Source of the DNA: JACVRM01 sp963839815
GTDB lineage: Bacteria > Actinomycetota > Thermoleophilia > Gaiellales > Gaiellaceae
Reading direction: 5' to 3'
DNA length: 64,000 nucleotides
Assembly (NCBI GenBank): GCA_963839815.1
Contig: CAWIWF010000002.1
Location: 62,001-126,000, forward strand
The notes under the pieces are model-generated. The model searched no databases. It was not told the DNA's origin and saw nothing but the letters and a program-made list of their open reading frames with translations. A program made the translations under genes and the position numbers. Position 1 is the first letter of the stretch; each line of letters starts with the position of its first letter. Positions 45,763-54,518 of this stretch are shown here, piece by piece.

Positions 45763-46352
45763 CCCGTCGCGGCGGCGATGCGCGCAAGCGCCTCGGACGC
45801 CGGCACTGCCCCCTCGCGCAGGACGCGCGGCTCGTCGCCGGTGACGTCCACGACGGTCGACGGCGTCCCCGGCAGCTCGCCTTCGTCGACCGCCTCGCAG
45901 GTCTCGCGGATCCGGGCGGGGACGTCCTCGAGTCGTCGCGGGTCCGGCTCGCCCGGCAGGTTGGCGCTGGTAGCTGCGAGCGCCTCGACGCGGGCGAGCA
46001 CGTCCCGGAGGGCGCCGCCGGCTGCGGGCACGCGGATCCCGAGCGTCTCCGGCGAGCTGCCGGTCAGCCAGCTGTGACGCCGGGCCGGGTTGCCGACGAC
46101 GAGCGTGTAGGGCCCGGGGAGCAACGCGTCGGCGACGGCCCGGTCCCGAGCGGAGAGCTCTGGCAGCAGGTCGGCGACGACATCGACGTCGCGTGCGATC
46201 AGCGCGGTCGGCTGCGCTTCGCCGCGCCCCTTCGTCTCGTAGAGTCGGCGCACGGCGTCCTCGCGCGGCAGCGAGCAGAGCCCGTAGACCGTGTCGGTCG
46301 GCAGGACGACCGGCTCGCCGCGCAGGAGCGCCTCGACGACCGCCTCGAACAT
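45759..46352 (-). CDS. tsaC: Threonylcarbamoyl-AMP synthase (Sua5/YrdC/TsaC)
   Basis: 197 residues. VVLPTDTVYGLCSLP, YETKGRGEAQPTALIA, LLPGPYTLVV, LGIRVPA and ATSANLPGEPDP are the standard YrdC motifs. Makes the threonylcarbamoyl-adenylate needed for t6A in ANN-decoding tRNAs. It is the single-domain (TsaC) length. The ATG overlaps the prmC stop. Confidence 0.93.
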   Translation of the reverse strand: MFEAVVEALLRGEPVVLPTDTVYGLCSLPREDAVRRLYETKGRGEAQPTALIARDVDVVADLLPELSARDRAVADALLPGPYTLVVGNPARRHSWLTGSSPETLGIRVPAAGGALRDVLARVEALAATSANLPGEPDPRRLEDVPARIRETCEAVDEGELPGTPSTVVDVTGDEPRVLREGAVPASEALARIAAATG

Positions 46353-47182
46353 CAGCTGCGCCTGCGACCGTCGACGACGCGACCACGCCCGGCCAGGTCG
46401 GGCGTGACGGCCACCTCGTCGAAGCCGAGCCGTGTCAGCAGCTCGGCCACGCCCGGAGCCTGTCCGTCCCCTACCTCCAGCACGAGCGCGCCGCCGGGGC
46501 GCAGCGCCGTGAGCGCGGCTCGGGCGACCTCCTCGGTGACGCCGGGCCCCACGAGCGCCGCCCGCGGCTCCCAGTCGCGGACCTCCGGCTCGAGGTCGTC
46601 GATCTCGGCCGGGTCGACGTAGGGCGGGTTGGAGACGATCAGGTCCCAGCCGGCGTCACCCAGCCCCGCCGTCGCGTCGCGGAGCTCGAGGCGCACACGC
46701 CCTTCCAGCCCGAGCTCGGCGGCGTTGGCGCACGCGACCGCGAGCGCGCCGGCGGAGCTGTCGAGGCCCGTGACGCGGGCGCCGTCGTGCTCATCGGTGA
46801 GGGCGAGTGCGATCGCGCCGGAGCCGACGCCGACGTCGAGCACGTCGGGCTCGGCGACGTCGGCGAGAAGCGCCAGACAGCGCTCGACGACAACCTCCGT
46901 CTCCGGGCGCGGCACGAGGACGCGCCGGTCGACTCGGAGGGTGAGGCGGCGAAAGCCCCAGGAGCCGAGCACGTAGGCGAGCGGCTCACGCCGCTCGCGC
47001 CGCGCCACCGCCTCCGCGAAGGACGTGGCCTCGGCGATCGTCAGCTCGCGCTCGCCGTTCGCGTACAGCTGCGTCCGCGTCTCGCCGAGCGCATGCGCGA
47101 GCAGGTGCTCGGCGTCGACGCGCGGCGACGGGCACCCGGCTGCGGCGAGCCGGGTCTGCGCGTCCGCGAGCGCGTCGCGCAC
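46352..47182 (-). CDS. prmC: Release factor glutamine methyltransferase
   Basis: 276 residues from GTG 47182 (VRDALADAQTRLAAAG), 14 bp after the prfA stop; an ATG at 47248 would overlap prfA by 53 bp. The SAM site is VLDVGVGSGAIALAL and the active site IVSNPPYVDPAEI. Methylates the Gln of the GGQ motif in release factors encoded next door. Confidence 0.93.
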   Translation of the reverse strand: MRDALADAQTRLAAAGCPSPRVDAEHLLAHALGETRTQLYANGERELTIAEATSFAEAVARRERREPLAYVLGSWGFRRLTLRVDRRVLVPRPETEVVVERCLALLADVAEPDVLDVGVGSGAIALALTDEHDGARVTGLDSSAGALAVACANAAELGLEGRVRLELRDATAGLGDAGWDLIVSNPPYVDPAEIDDLEPEVRDWEPRAALVGPGVTEEVARAALTALRPGGALVLEVGDGQAPGVAELLTRLGFDEVAVTPDLAGRGRVVDGRRRS

Positions 47183-47195
47183 CGTCGCGCCGGGC

Positions 47196-48244
47196 TCAGC
47201 CGCCCTGAACCTCGAGCGCGCGGCGGCGCTCCTCGTCTGCGAGCGCATCGGTGAAGTCGTCGAGCTCGCCCTCGAGCACCTTGTCGAGCGCGTGCGCGGT
47301 GCGGTGGATGCGGTGGTCGGTGACTCGGCTCTCGGGGAAGTTGTAGGTGCGGATCTTCTCGGCCCGCTCGCCGGAGCCGACCTGCGAGCGGCGCTGGGCG
47401 TCGAGCTCGGCCCGCTGACGCGCCCGCTCCGCCTCGAGCAGCCGGGCACGCAGGACGCGCATCGCCTTCTGCTTGTTCTGGAGCTGTGACTTCTCGTCCT
47501 GCATGGCGACGACGATCCCGGTCGGCACGTGGGTGATGCGCACGGCGGAGTCGGTCGTGTTGACGCTCTGCCCGCCGGGCCCGGTGGAGCGGTAGACGTC
47601 GATCTTGAGGTCGTTCTCGTCGATCTCGATCTCGACGTCCTCGGCCTCGGGCATGACGGCGACGGTCGCTGTCGAGGTGTGGATGCGGCCCTGCGACTCC
47701 GTCTCGGGAACGCGCTGCACACGGTGGGTGCCGCCTTCCCACTTGAAGACCGAGTAGGCGCCGTCGCCCTTGACCGCGAACGTGACCTCCTTGAAGCCGC
47801 CGCCGTCGCTGGGGCTGGACGAGAGTTCCTCGATGCGGAAGCCGCGGCGCTCGGCGTAGCGGGTCAGCATGCGGTGGACGTCGCGGGCCCACAGCGCCGC
47901 CTCGTCGCCGCCGGCCGCCTGGCGCACCTCGACGATCACGTCCTTGCTGTCGGCTGGGTCGCGTGCCACCAGGGCGAGCTTCAGCTCCTCCTCGAGGGCG
48001 GCGAGCTGCTCCTCGAGCCCGGGCACTAGCTCGCGCAGGTCGCCGTCGTCGCGGGCCGCCTCGAGGTCGGCGCTGACGCGCGCCACTCCTGGCCGAGCTT
48101 GTAGGGGCCCTCGAGCTCCTTCAGGCGCCGTCCGACCTCCGCAGCCTCACGGTGGTCGTTGTAGACCGACGGGTCGGACATGCGCTCCTGCGCCTCCCGG
48201 TGGGAGCGCCCGAGCTCGTCGAGCAGTGCCTCGATGTCGGCCAT
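47196..48244 (-). CDS. prfA: Peptide chain release factor 1, with a single-base frameshift
   Basis: About 349 residues across one shift. The first 53 or so codons (MADIEALLDELGRSHREAQ... KLGQEW) are read from ATG 48244; near 48081-48086 one base is missing, and the body continues ARVSADLEAARDDGDL to the stop. GGQ motif in STGPGGQSVN is intact. The codon-recognition tripeptide is PET (RVPETESQGRIH) where PxT is expected. Since RF1 is normally essential, the shift is best read as a data error. A programmed shift is known for prfB, not prfA, and no such slippery stop is present. Confidence 0.92.
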
Positions 48245-48284
48245 GCCGGAAGCGTAGAGCAGCCGGCAGGGCAGTCCGGCGGCG

Positions 48285-48725
48285 CTAGACGGCGGTCGCG
48301 AGCCGGGCCCTGACGCTCAGCTCGACGTTGCCCTTGAGCGCCTGCGAGACCGGGCAGCCGTCCTTGGCGGCCTCGGCGGCCTCGCGAAAGCCGTCCTCGT
48401 CGAGGCCCGGGACGACCCCGTCCACCTCGAGCTCGGAGGTCGTGATGCCGGTCCCCGGGACGAAGGTGACGGTGGCCGAGACGGTGAGCTGCTCGGGTGC
48501 GTTGCCGGCTCTCGCCAGCGCGCCGGAGAGGGCCATCGAGAAGCAGGAAGCGTGGGCGGAAGCGATCAGCTCCTCCGGGCTCGTGCGCCCGTTTGGCTCC
48601 TCCGCGCGGGAGGCCCAGGTCACCTCGAGCGGTCCGAATGCGCCGCTCGGGGCGGCTGCGATCGTGCCGGTGCCGCTCATCAGGTCGCCCTGCCAGGTCA
48701 CTGTTGCGCGTCGCTGTGCTGCCAT
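48285..48725 (-). CDS. OsmC/Ohr-family peroxiredoxin
   Basis: 146 residues. Two conserved cysteines in SAHASCFSMALS and KDGCPVSQAL, with TSPEELIASAHAS, define the OsmC family, which reduces organic hydroperoxides. Length and motif context fit OsmC more than Ohr. It interrupts the usual DUF1385-prfA neighbourhood. ATG 48725 is 24 bp after the DUF1385 stop. Confidence 0.9.
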   Translation of the reverse strand: MAAQRRATVTWQGDLMSGTGTIAAAPSGAFGPLEVTWASRAEEPNGRTSPEELIASAHASCFSMALSGALARAGNAPEQLTVSATVTFVPGTGITTSELEVDGVVPGLDEDGFREAAEAAKDGCPVSQALKGNVELSVRARLATAV

Positions 48726-48749
48726 CTCACGCTCCTTCGAAAGTGGGGA

Positions 48750-49721
48750 TCAGGTGCAGTTCGGCGTCAGCCGGTTGTCGGTTCGCGATCCGGCCGAGCC
48801 GACCATCACGCCATCACTTCCACCTTGCGCTCGCCCGGGCGTGATCCGCCCTTCGAGCTGGAGCACCTCGCGTAGTGCCCTGATCGAGACCTCGATCTGG
48901 TCGAGCGTCGGCTCGCGCGTCGTCAGCCGCTGCAGCCAGAGCCCGGGCGCGAGCAGGGTCATGAGGGCGCGATTGCCGGTGTGCTTGCCGGCAAAGCGGA
49001 TCAGCTCGTACGCGACCCCGGCGATCACGGGCAGCAGCAGGATCCGGCTCGCGATCAGCCAGTACCAGTCGGGCCGCCCCAGGAAGGCGAAGACGAAGAT
49101 CGCGATCACCATCACCCAGAGCAGGAAGGCGGTGCCGCAGCGCGGGTGGATGAGGCTGAAGCGCTGGACGCGCTCCGGCTCGAGCTCCTCCCCCGCCTCG
49201 TAGGCGTTGATCGCCTTGTGCTCGGCGGCGTGGTACTGGAAGACACGGCGCAGGTCGGGGAGCAGCGAGATCAGCAGCAGGTAGGCGAGAAAGAGCGAGA
49301 CGCGGATGACGCCCTCGACGATCACGAACCAGCCGGTGGTCTCGATCGGCAGCCAGCTCGTGATCAGCGCGGGCGTCACCTTGAAGAGCGCGAGCGCGAA
49401 GCCGATGGCGATCGCGAAGGCAAAGAAGAGTTGCGCGCGGGAGAGCTCGGTCGAGACCTCGCCGTCCTCGTTCTCCTCGCGTGCGGCGACGTTGGCGGAG
49501 ATGGCGAGCGCGCGAAAGCCGATCGCGAGCGACTCGCCGAGCGCGATCACGCCGCGGATCACCGGCAGGCGAAAGACGCGGTTCCGCTGCATCAGCGAGC
49601 GGATGGAGCTCGAGACCTGCTCGATCTCCCCGGTCGGCGTGCGAACGGCCACGGACCAGTTGGAGGGGCCGCGCATCATCACGCCCTCCAGGACTGCCTG
49701 CCCTCCGATCGCCGCGCTCAT
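48750..49721 (-). CDS. DUF1385 membrane protein
   Basis: 323 residues from ATG 49721 (GGGGCGAG upstream); the frame is open further but through repeat DNA. AIGGQAVLEGVMMRGP at the N-terminus and FQYHAAEHKAINAYE with LIHPRCGTAFLL are hallmarks of DUF1385. About five membrane helices. Function unknown; typically sits between rpmE and prfA. The C-terminal 30 residues are hydrophilic. Confidence 0.9.
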   Translation of the reverse strand: MSAAIGGQAVLEGVMMRGPSNWSVAVRTPTGEIEQVSSSIRSLMQRNRVFRLPVIRGVIALGESLAIGFRALAISANVAAREENEDGEVSTELSRAQLFFAFAIAIGFALALFKVTPALITSWLPIETTGWFVIVEGVIRVSLFLAYLLLISLLPDLRRVFQYHAAEHKAINAYEAGEELEPERVQRFSLIHPRCGTAFLLWVMVIAIFVFAFLGRPDWYWLIASRILLLPVIAGVAYELIRFAGKHTGNRALMTLLAPGLWLQRLTTREPTLDQIEVSIRALREVLQLEGRITPGRAQGGSDGVMVGSAGSRTDNRLTPNCT

Positions 49722-49743
49722 CTCTCGCCCCTGGCCGGCCGGG

Positions 49744-49770
49744 GCTCCCACCGGGCAGAGCCCGGCTCCG
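49744..49770. repeat. 27-bp hairpin repeat, copy 1
   Basis: GCTCCC-A-CCGGGCAGAGCCCGGC-T-CCG. The central CCGGGC/GCCCGG pair with a 3-nt loop makes a stable stem. 45 bp before the DUF1385 start in its direction of transcription. Confidence 0.55.
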
Positions 49771-49917
49771 CCCCCGCCTCGCACACCTGCGGCCACGATC
49801 CTCTCCGGGGCCGTGTGCCAAACACTGTCCCCTCCGGGCTCGCACCCGCAGGAGCACGCCAGGAACGAGAGAGCACCAGCATCGACCCCAGCGCACACGC
49901 GCTCCCGGCCGGCGCGC

Positions 49918-49944
49918 GCTCCCGCCGGGCAGAGCCCGGCGCCG
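49918..49944. repeat. 27-bp hairpin repeat, copy 2
   Basis: Same as copy 1 with two changes, both outside the stem (A to G, T to G). The copies are 174 bp apart. Lies 79 bp after the rpmE stop, so it could also mark the end of that transcript. Confidence 0.55.
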
Positions 49945-50022
49945 TTCTCCGTGGTGGGTCGGCCGTCATGCCCCACCCATCGGCAGCGAGAGCCGCGCCG
50001 TCGAGCGTGCCCGGGTCATGAG

Positions 50023-50244
50023 TCAGTCGCCGCGACGAGCGCCGCCGGCCTTCTCGAGGCGGCGCTGGAAGCGCTCGACACGACCACCCGAGTCGAGCAG
50101 CTTCTGCTTGCCCGTGTAGAACGGGTGGCACTGCGAGCAGATCTCGACATGGAGGTCCGGCTTCGTCGACCGCGTCTCGAACGTGTTGCCGCACGAGCAC
50201 GTGACGGTGGCCAGGACGTAGTCGGGGTGGATGTCGGCCTTCAT
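50023..50244 (-). CDS. rpmE: Ribosomal protein L31, zinc-binding form
   Basis: 73 residues. Four cysteines in TCSCGNTF and ICSQCHPFYTGKQK make the zinc-binding (C+) type of bL31. MKADIHPDYVLATVTC is the standard start. ATG overlaps the stop of the upstream dehydratase gene. Normal length. Confidence 0.96.
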   Translation of the reverse strand: MKADIHPDYVLATVTCSCGNTFETRSTKPDLHVEICSQCHPFYTGKQKLLDSGGRVERFQRRLEKAGGARRGD

Positions 50245-51200
50245 CGCCGGGCCAGAATAGCAGAGGCAGTCTGGGCTGAGACGTTGCCACCCGAGACGAC
50301 GACGGCGACGCGTTCTCCCTGCTCAAGAGCGATCTTTCCCGCGAGGAGCGCGGCGGTTGCCGCGGCTCCGGCAGGCTCGCACGCCAGCTTCGCCCGCTCG
50401 TAGAGGAAGCGGAAGGCGTCCTCGAGCTCCGCCTCGCTGATCAGCACGATGCCGTCGACGAGCTCACGGCAGACGGCGAAGGTGTTGTCGCCCGCAAACG
50501 GGGCGCTGAGGCCGTCGGCGAGCGAGTCCGTCTCGACGGGCACCGGCCCGCCGGCCTCGAGCGCGGCGTGCATCGCGCGGGAGCCCTCGGGCTCGACCCC
50601 GATCACCCGCGCCGCAGGCCGGACGCCCTTGACGGCGGTCGCGACGCCCGAGATCAGCCCGCCGCCGCCCACCGGAACGACGACCACGTCGACGTCCACG
50701 TCCTCGCCGAGCTCGAGCCCGACCGTTCCCTGCCCTGCGATCGTGCGCGGATGATCGAACGGGTGGACGAGCGTCCGGCCGGTCTCGGCCTGAAGCTCCG
50801 CCAGCCGCTCGAACGCCTCGGCCGGGTTGGCGGCGACGAGGTCGACGGCAGCGCCATAGCTACGCGTCGCGGCGATCTTGGCCTCGCTGGCGCCACGCCA
50901 CATGACGAGCAGGCTGTCGATCCCCTCGAGCGCCGCGCCGTAGGCGAGCGCCTGGGCGTGGTTCCCGGCCGAGATGCCGATCACGCCCGCCCGGCGCTCG
51001 GCGTCGTCGAGCGCGGCCAGGTTGGTCAGCACTCCGCGTGGCTTGAACGATCCGGTGCGCTGGAGAAGCTCTGCCTTCAGGTGGACGGTCGCGCCGGTGC
51101 GCTCGGACAGCGTCGCGGACGAGAAGACCGGCGTCCGGTGCAGGCGCTCGCCGATCGCCTCCCGTGCGCGGCGAACGTCGTCGGGGCTCACCGGCAGCAC
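50241..51200 (-). CDS. Threonine dehydratase/serine racemase-like PLP enzyme
   Basis: 319 residues from GTG 51200 (a second GTG at 51191 is equally possible). PLP lysine in RTGSFKPRGVL, GISAGNHAQALAYGA, and the phosphate loop VPVGGGGLISGVATA are typical of fold-type II dehydratases. No C-terminal ACT domain, so more like catabolic TdcB-type threonine ammonia-lyase or serine racemase than biosynthetic IlvA. Directly upstream of and overlapping rpmE. Confidence 0.88.
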   Translation of the reverse strand: MLPVSPDDVRRAREAIGERLHRTPVFSSATLSERTGATVHLKAELLQRTGSFKPRGVLTNLAALDDAERRAGVIGISAGNHAQALAYGAALEGIDSLLVMWRGASEAKIAATRSYGAAVDLVAANPAEAFERLAELQAETGRTLVHPFDHPRTIAGQGTVGLELGEDVDVDVVVVPVGGGGLISGVATAVKGVRPAARVIGVEPEGSRAMHAALEAGGPVPVETDSLADGLSAPFAGDNTFAVCRELVDGIVLISEAELEDAFRFLYERAKLACEPAGAAATAALLAGKIALEQGERVAVVVSGGNVSAQTASAILARR

Positions 51201-51416
51201 CCGGCGATCGTACGGCGGAGGCCGAGCGGGCGGCGCAGTCCACGCGGAGTGTGTGCCGGATCGCGACCAGCGGCGAGCCGGCACTCGTCCGGAGGGCTCG
51301 CTCGCGGACGCCGCACGGGCGGAGCCGACTGCCGAGGCGCTCCGGACGGGCACACGCCGGCGTCAGATTCGTCCAGCGGCAGGCGGGGCCCGCCGGGCGG
51401 CGTCGCGGCCGACACC

Positions 51417-51422
51417 TAGAGT
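51417..51422 (+). promoter_or_regulatory. Possible -10 (TAGAGT) for leaderless DUF4389 mRNA
   Basis: TAGAGT ends 6 nt before GTG 51429, matching the spacing at the DUF354 and WecA-like genes. No -35 recognised and no ribosome binding site before the GTG. Confidence 0.35.
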
Positions 51423-51428
51423 CGCAGC

Positions 51429-52658
51429 GTGGACAGCGCCCGCCACCCGGTGCGGCTCGTCGTCACCGACGACGGCCGCCGCTCCCGCCTGACCGTCCTG
51501 CTCCGTGTGCTGCTCGCCCTGCCGCACCTCGCCTGGCTGCTCGGCTGGTCGATCGCAGCGTCGGTCGCCGGCTTCGCCAACTGGCTCGCGGTCGTCATCT
51601 CCGGCGAGACGCCGCCGGTCTTCCACAGCTTCCTCGGCGCCTACGTCCGCTACACGACGCACGTCGGCGCCTACCTCTTCCTCGCGGCCAACCCCTACCC
51701 CGGCTTCCGCGGCCGGCCGGGCTACCCGGTCGACGTCGAGCTCGCACCGCCCGGCCGCCAGCGCCGGCTGAGCGCAGCCCTGCGGCTGCTGCTCGCCCTC
51801 CCGGCGCTCGCGCTCGCGGAAACGCTCGGTGGCCTCGGCAGCGCCGGCCAGGTGGTCGCCACGGCCGCCGTGCTGCTCTGGTTCGCCGCACTCGTGCTGG
51901 GCCGTGCGCCCCTGGGGCTCCGCGACCTCACCGCGTACTCGCTCGGCTACTCCGCGCAGGCGCTCGCCTACCTCTTCCTGGTCGTCGGCCGTTACCCGGA
52001 CAGCCACCCGGACCGGCTCCTCTCTGCCGCCGCGCCTCGCCGCCACCCGGTCCGCCTCCGCGTCGAGGACGGCCTGCGGCGCTCGCGGCTGACCACGCTC
52101 TTCCGGCTCCCCCTGACGATGCCCCACCTCGTCTGGCTCGCCGGCTGGAGCGTGCTCGCCCTCGCCGCTGTGCTCGTCGCCTGGCCCATGACGCTGCTCC
52201 ACGGCCGCACGCCGCGGGGGCTGCACCGGTTCCTGGCAGCGTTCGTCCGCTACAGCGCGCACGTGTCCGCGTTCGCAACCCTCGTCGGCAACCCGTTCCC
52301 GGGGTTCGTGGGCCGCCAGAACAGCTATCCCGTGGCGGTCGTGATCGACGGCCCTGCGCCACAGCGGCGGCTCGTCACCCTGTTCCGGCTTCCTGCTCGC
52401 GATCCCGGCGCTCCTGGTCGCCAACGCGCTCGGCGCGCTCCTGCTCGTCGCGGCCGTGCTGCTCTGGTTCGCCGCGCTGATCCGCGGCTCGGCGCCGTCA
52501 GGGCTGCGCGCGGCCGGAGCGATGACGATCCGCTACAGCGCCCAGGCGGGCGCCTATCTCCTCCTCGTCACCGACCGCTACCCGACGCGACGCCGACCCT
52601 GCGCGCGCCCGCTGCCCCTCCGGCCGAGCCGCCGCCGGCCGAGGCTTCCTCTGCATGA
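51429..52658 (+). CDS. DUF4389 membrane protein with internal duplication, two compensating frameshifts
   Basis: About 409 residues. Two tandem halves, each with HPVRLxV-DG-RSRLTxLxRxxLxLPHLxWLxGWS and then an RRL...RxLLAxPAL helix pair, so it is a duplicated multi-helix membrane protein. One extra base at about 52389 and one missing base at about 52583 shift the frame and restore it; the corrected middle reads FLLAIPALLVANALGALLLVAA, matching the first half, and ends DRYPDATPTLRAP. Stop overlaps the next ATG. Function unknown. Confidence 0.78.
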   Translation: MDSARHPVRLVVTDDGRRSRLTVLLRVLLALPHLAWLLGWSIAASVAGFANWLAVVISGETPPVFHSFLGAYVRYTTHVGAYLFLAANPYPGFRGRPGYPVDVELAPPGRQRRLSAALRLLLALPALALAETLGGLGSAGQVVATAAVLLWFAALVLGRAPLGLRDLTAYSLGYSAQALAYLFLVVGRYPDSHPDRLLSAAAPRRHPVRLRVEDGLRRSRLTTLFRLPLTMPHLVWLAGWSVLALAAVLVAWPMTLLHGRTPRGLHRFLAAFVRYSAHVSAFATLVGNPFPGFVGRQNSYPVAVVIDGPAPQRRLVTLFRLPARDPGAPGRQRARRAPARRGRAALVRRADPRLGAVRAARGRSDDDPLQRPGGRLSPPRHRPLPDATPTLRAPAAPPAEPPPAEASSA

Positions 52659-53870
52659 CGCGCGCCGGCTCGCTCCGGCTCGTGCTGCTCGCGCTGCTCG
52701 CGGCCGTCTGGCTCGCCGCCGCCGCGCTGGCTCTGGCAGACGCGCGTTCCGGACGGCCTCGACCTGCCGGCGCTCGACCTGGACGAGTACTTCTCAGCCC
52801 GCGAGCTTGGCCGGGCGGCCGACTACGAGCGTTTCCTGCGGGTGCACTTCCTGCTCTCCCAGGTCGTGCTGCTCGTGGCACTCATCGGCTGGGCCTGGAG
52901 GGGGCCCCGGTACGCCCGCGAGTCGGCGGCCGGGCCGATCGGCACCGGGATCCTGCTCGGCATGCTGGGCCTCGGCGTCGTCTGGCTGACGCAGTTGCCC
53001 TTCGCGGTTGCGGAGATCTGGTGGCTCCGCCGCTACGACCAGCTGCGGACGGGCTGGGCGGAGGCACTCCTCACGCACTGGCTGGAGCTGTCGGGCGAGT
53101 TCCTCGGCATCGCCCTGACGCTGCTGATCGTGGTCGGCTTCGCCCGCTGGCTCGGGGCCCGCTGGTGGCTGGCCGCCGCGCCCTCCTTCCTCGCCCTCGC
53201 CGCGCTCTTCGCCTTCGTCTTCCCCTACCTCGGCGAGACGGAGCGGCTCGACGAGCCTGCACTGCGTCGCGAGGCCGCCGCGCTCGCTCGCGAGCAGGGG
53301 CTCGGCGACGTTCGCATCGACGTCGAGGATGTCGCCGAGCAGACACCCGCCCCGAACGCGTACGCGGCCGGGCTCGGCCCGTCCCAGCGCGTCGTCCTCT
53401 GGGACACGCTGCTGCGCTTCCCCGACGAGGAGGTCGTCGTGGTCATCGCCCACGAGTTCGCGCACCTCTCGCGCGAGCACGTGGCCAAGGGGCTCGCCTG
53501 GTACGCACTGCTCGCCTTCCCGGGCGCCTACCTCGTCGCCCGGCTGACCCGTCGCCGCGGCGGCATGGGCGAGCCCGCCGCGGTGCCGCTCTCGCTGCTC
53601 GTCGTCACCGTGCTCGGGCTGCTGGCGCTCGCACCGACGAGCGCGGTCTCGCGCCGCTACGAGGCGGAGGCCGACTGGGTGGCGCTGCAGACCGCGCGGG
53701 ATCCCGAGGCGACCGAGCGGCTCTTCCAGCGCTTCACCGAGGTCGCGCTCGCTCAGCCCGACCCGCCGGATTGGTCGGAGCTCGTGTCCTCCCACCCGTC
53801 GGTCGCGAAGCGGATCGCGATGGCGGTCGCGTGGCGCGAGCGGCAGGCGACCGAGGATGCCGCACCGTGA
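52655..53870 (+). CDS. M48-family membrane metallopeptidase (Ste24-like), frameshifted near its start
   Basis: About 405 residues across one shift. Signal/anchor LVLLALLAAVWLAAAALAL, then one extra base in the CGCGCG run at 52741-52746, after which the frame reads VPDGLDLPALDLDEYFSARELG. Zinc site HEFAHLSREH, third ligand in YEAEADWVALQ, and several helices match CAAX-protease/HtpX-like M48 enzymes. The DYERFLRV segment also fits Ste24. Uncorrected, only the portion after 52842 has the right frame. Membrane protein quality control is likely. Confidence 0.85.
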
Positions 53871-53943
53871 AGCTCCGCCGGCCGGGCGCAGCAGCACTGC
53901 GGCTCTCGTAGTACGGTCGGCCCCCCGACCGAGGAGGACGCCG

Positions 53944-54363
53944 ATGGGCCGCTGGGCCCAGGAGTTCAAGGAGTTCCTGCTGCGTGGCAACCTCGTCGAG
54001 CTCGCGGTCGCGATCGTCATCGGCGTGGCGTTCACCGCGCTCGTGAATGCATTCGTCGCCGACATCGTCACGCCCGTGATCGCCGCCGTCGGCGGCAAGC
54101 CGGACTTCTCCGGGCTCGAGTTCACGATCAACGAGAGCCGGTTTCGCTACGGCGACTTCCTCAACCAGCTGATCGCGTTCACTGTCGTCGCGGCCGTCGT
54201 CTTCTTCTTCGTGGTCAAGCCGGCGAACGCCCTGATGGCGAAGGCGAAGCCCGAGCCGCCGGTCGACGAGCCGACGCGGGAGTGCGCGGAGTGCCTCAGC
54301 TCGATCCCGGCCGCCGCGCGCCGCTGCGCGTTCTGCACCGCGCCGGTCCCACCGGGCGGCTGA
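53944..54363 (+). CDS. mscL: Large-conductance mechanosensitive channel with zinc-ribbon-like tail
   Basis: 139 residues; ATG with GAGGAGG upstream. EFKEFLLRGNLVELAVAIVIGVAFTALVNAFV is the MscL first helix region, FLNQLIAFTVVAAVVFFFVV the second. Pentameric osmotic safety valve. After the channel comes a tail with CAEC and CAFC (two CxxC pairs 10 residues apart), which could bind zinc in the cytoplasm; classical MscL lacks it. Confidence 0.92.
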   Translation: MGRWAQEFKEFLLRGNLVELAVAIVIGVAFTALVNAFVADIVTPVIAAVGGKPDFSGLEFTINESRFRYGDFLNQLIAFTVVAAVVFFFVVKPANALMAKAKPEPPVDEPTRECAECLSSIPAAARRCAFCTAPVPPGG

Positions 54364-54373
54364 GGCCGGGCCG

Positions 54374-54490
54374 CTAGCCGCGAAAGGGCCCGTGAGGGTC
54401 GCGGACGACCGCGATCGCACCAAGCAGCGCCAGCAGCGGCCGCCGGCGCCAGAGCCCGAGCAGCACCGCGCCGATCCCGGCCACACCCAC
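54374..54490 (-). CDS. Possible small membrane protein after ETF-QO
   Basis: 38 residues from GTG 54490: a hydrophobic stretch VAGIGAVLLGLW, RRR, a second stretch LLALLGAIAVV and a short polar end. Two short helices around a basic turn look like a small membrane protein. It starts 29 bp after the ETF-QO stop. No ribosome binding site and no family, so it may be chance in GC-rich DNA. Confidence 0.3.
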   Translation of the reverse strand: MGVAGIGAVLLGLWRRRPLLALLGAIAVVRDPHGPFRG

Positions 54491-54518
54491 CGGGCCGAAG
54501 GCGATGCGGGTCTCGCTC

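Larger units (their letters stand above)
49722..50022. other. Intergenic region rpmE-DUF1385 with hairpin repeats
   Basis: 301 bp without a convincing gene. It holds two 27-bp near-identical repeats (49744-49770 and 49918-49944), each with a CCGGGC-AGA-GCCCGG stem, plus AACACTGTCCCC around 49811-49822. On the minus strand it forms the leader of the DUF1385 gene. No riboswitch class recognised. Confidence 0.5.

Noticed and set aside
48070..48100. Programmed frameshift in the release factor gene
   Set aside because: That mechanism belongs to prfB and needs an in-frame stop with a slippery CTT-T sequence; neither is here, and the gene is prfA by its motifs.
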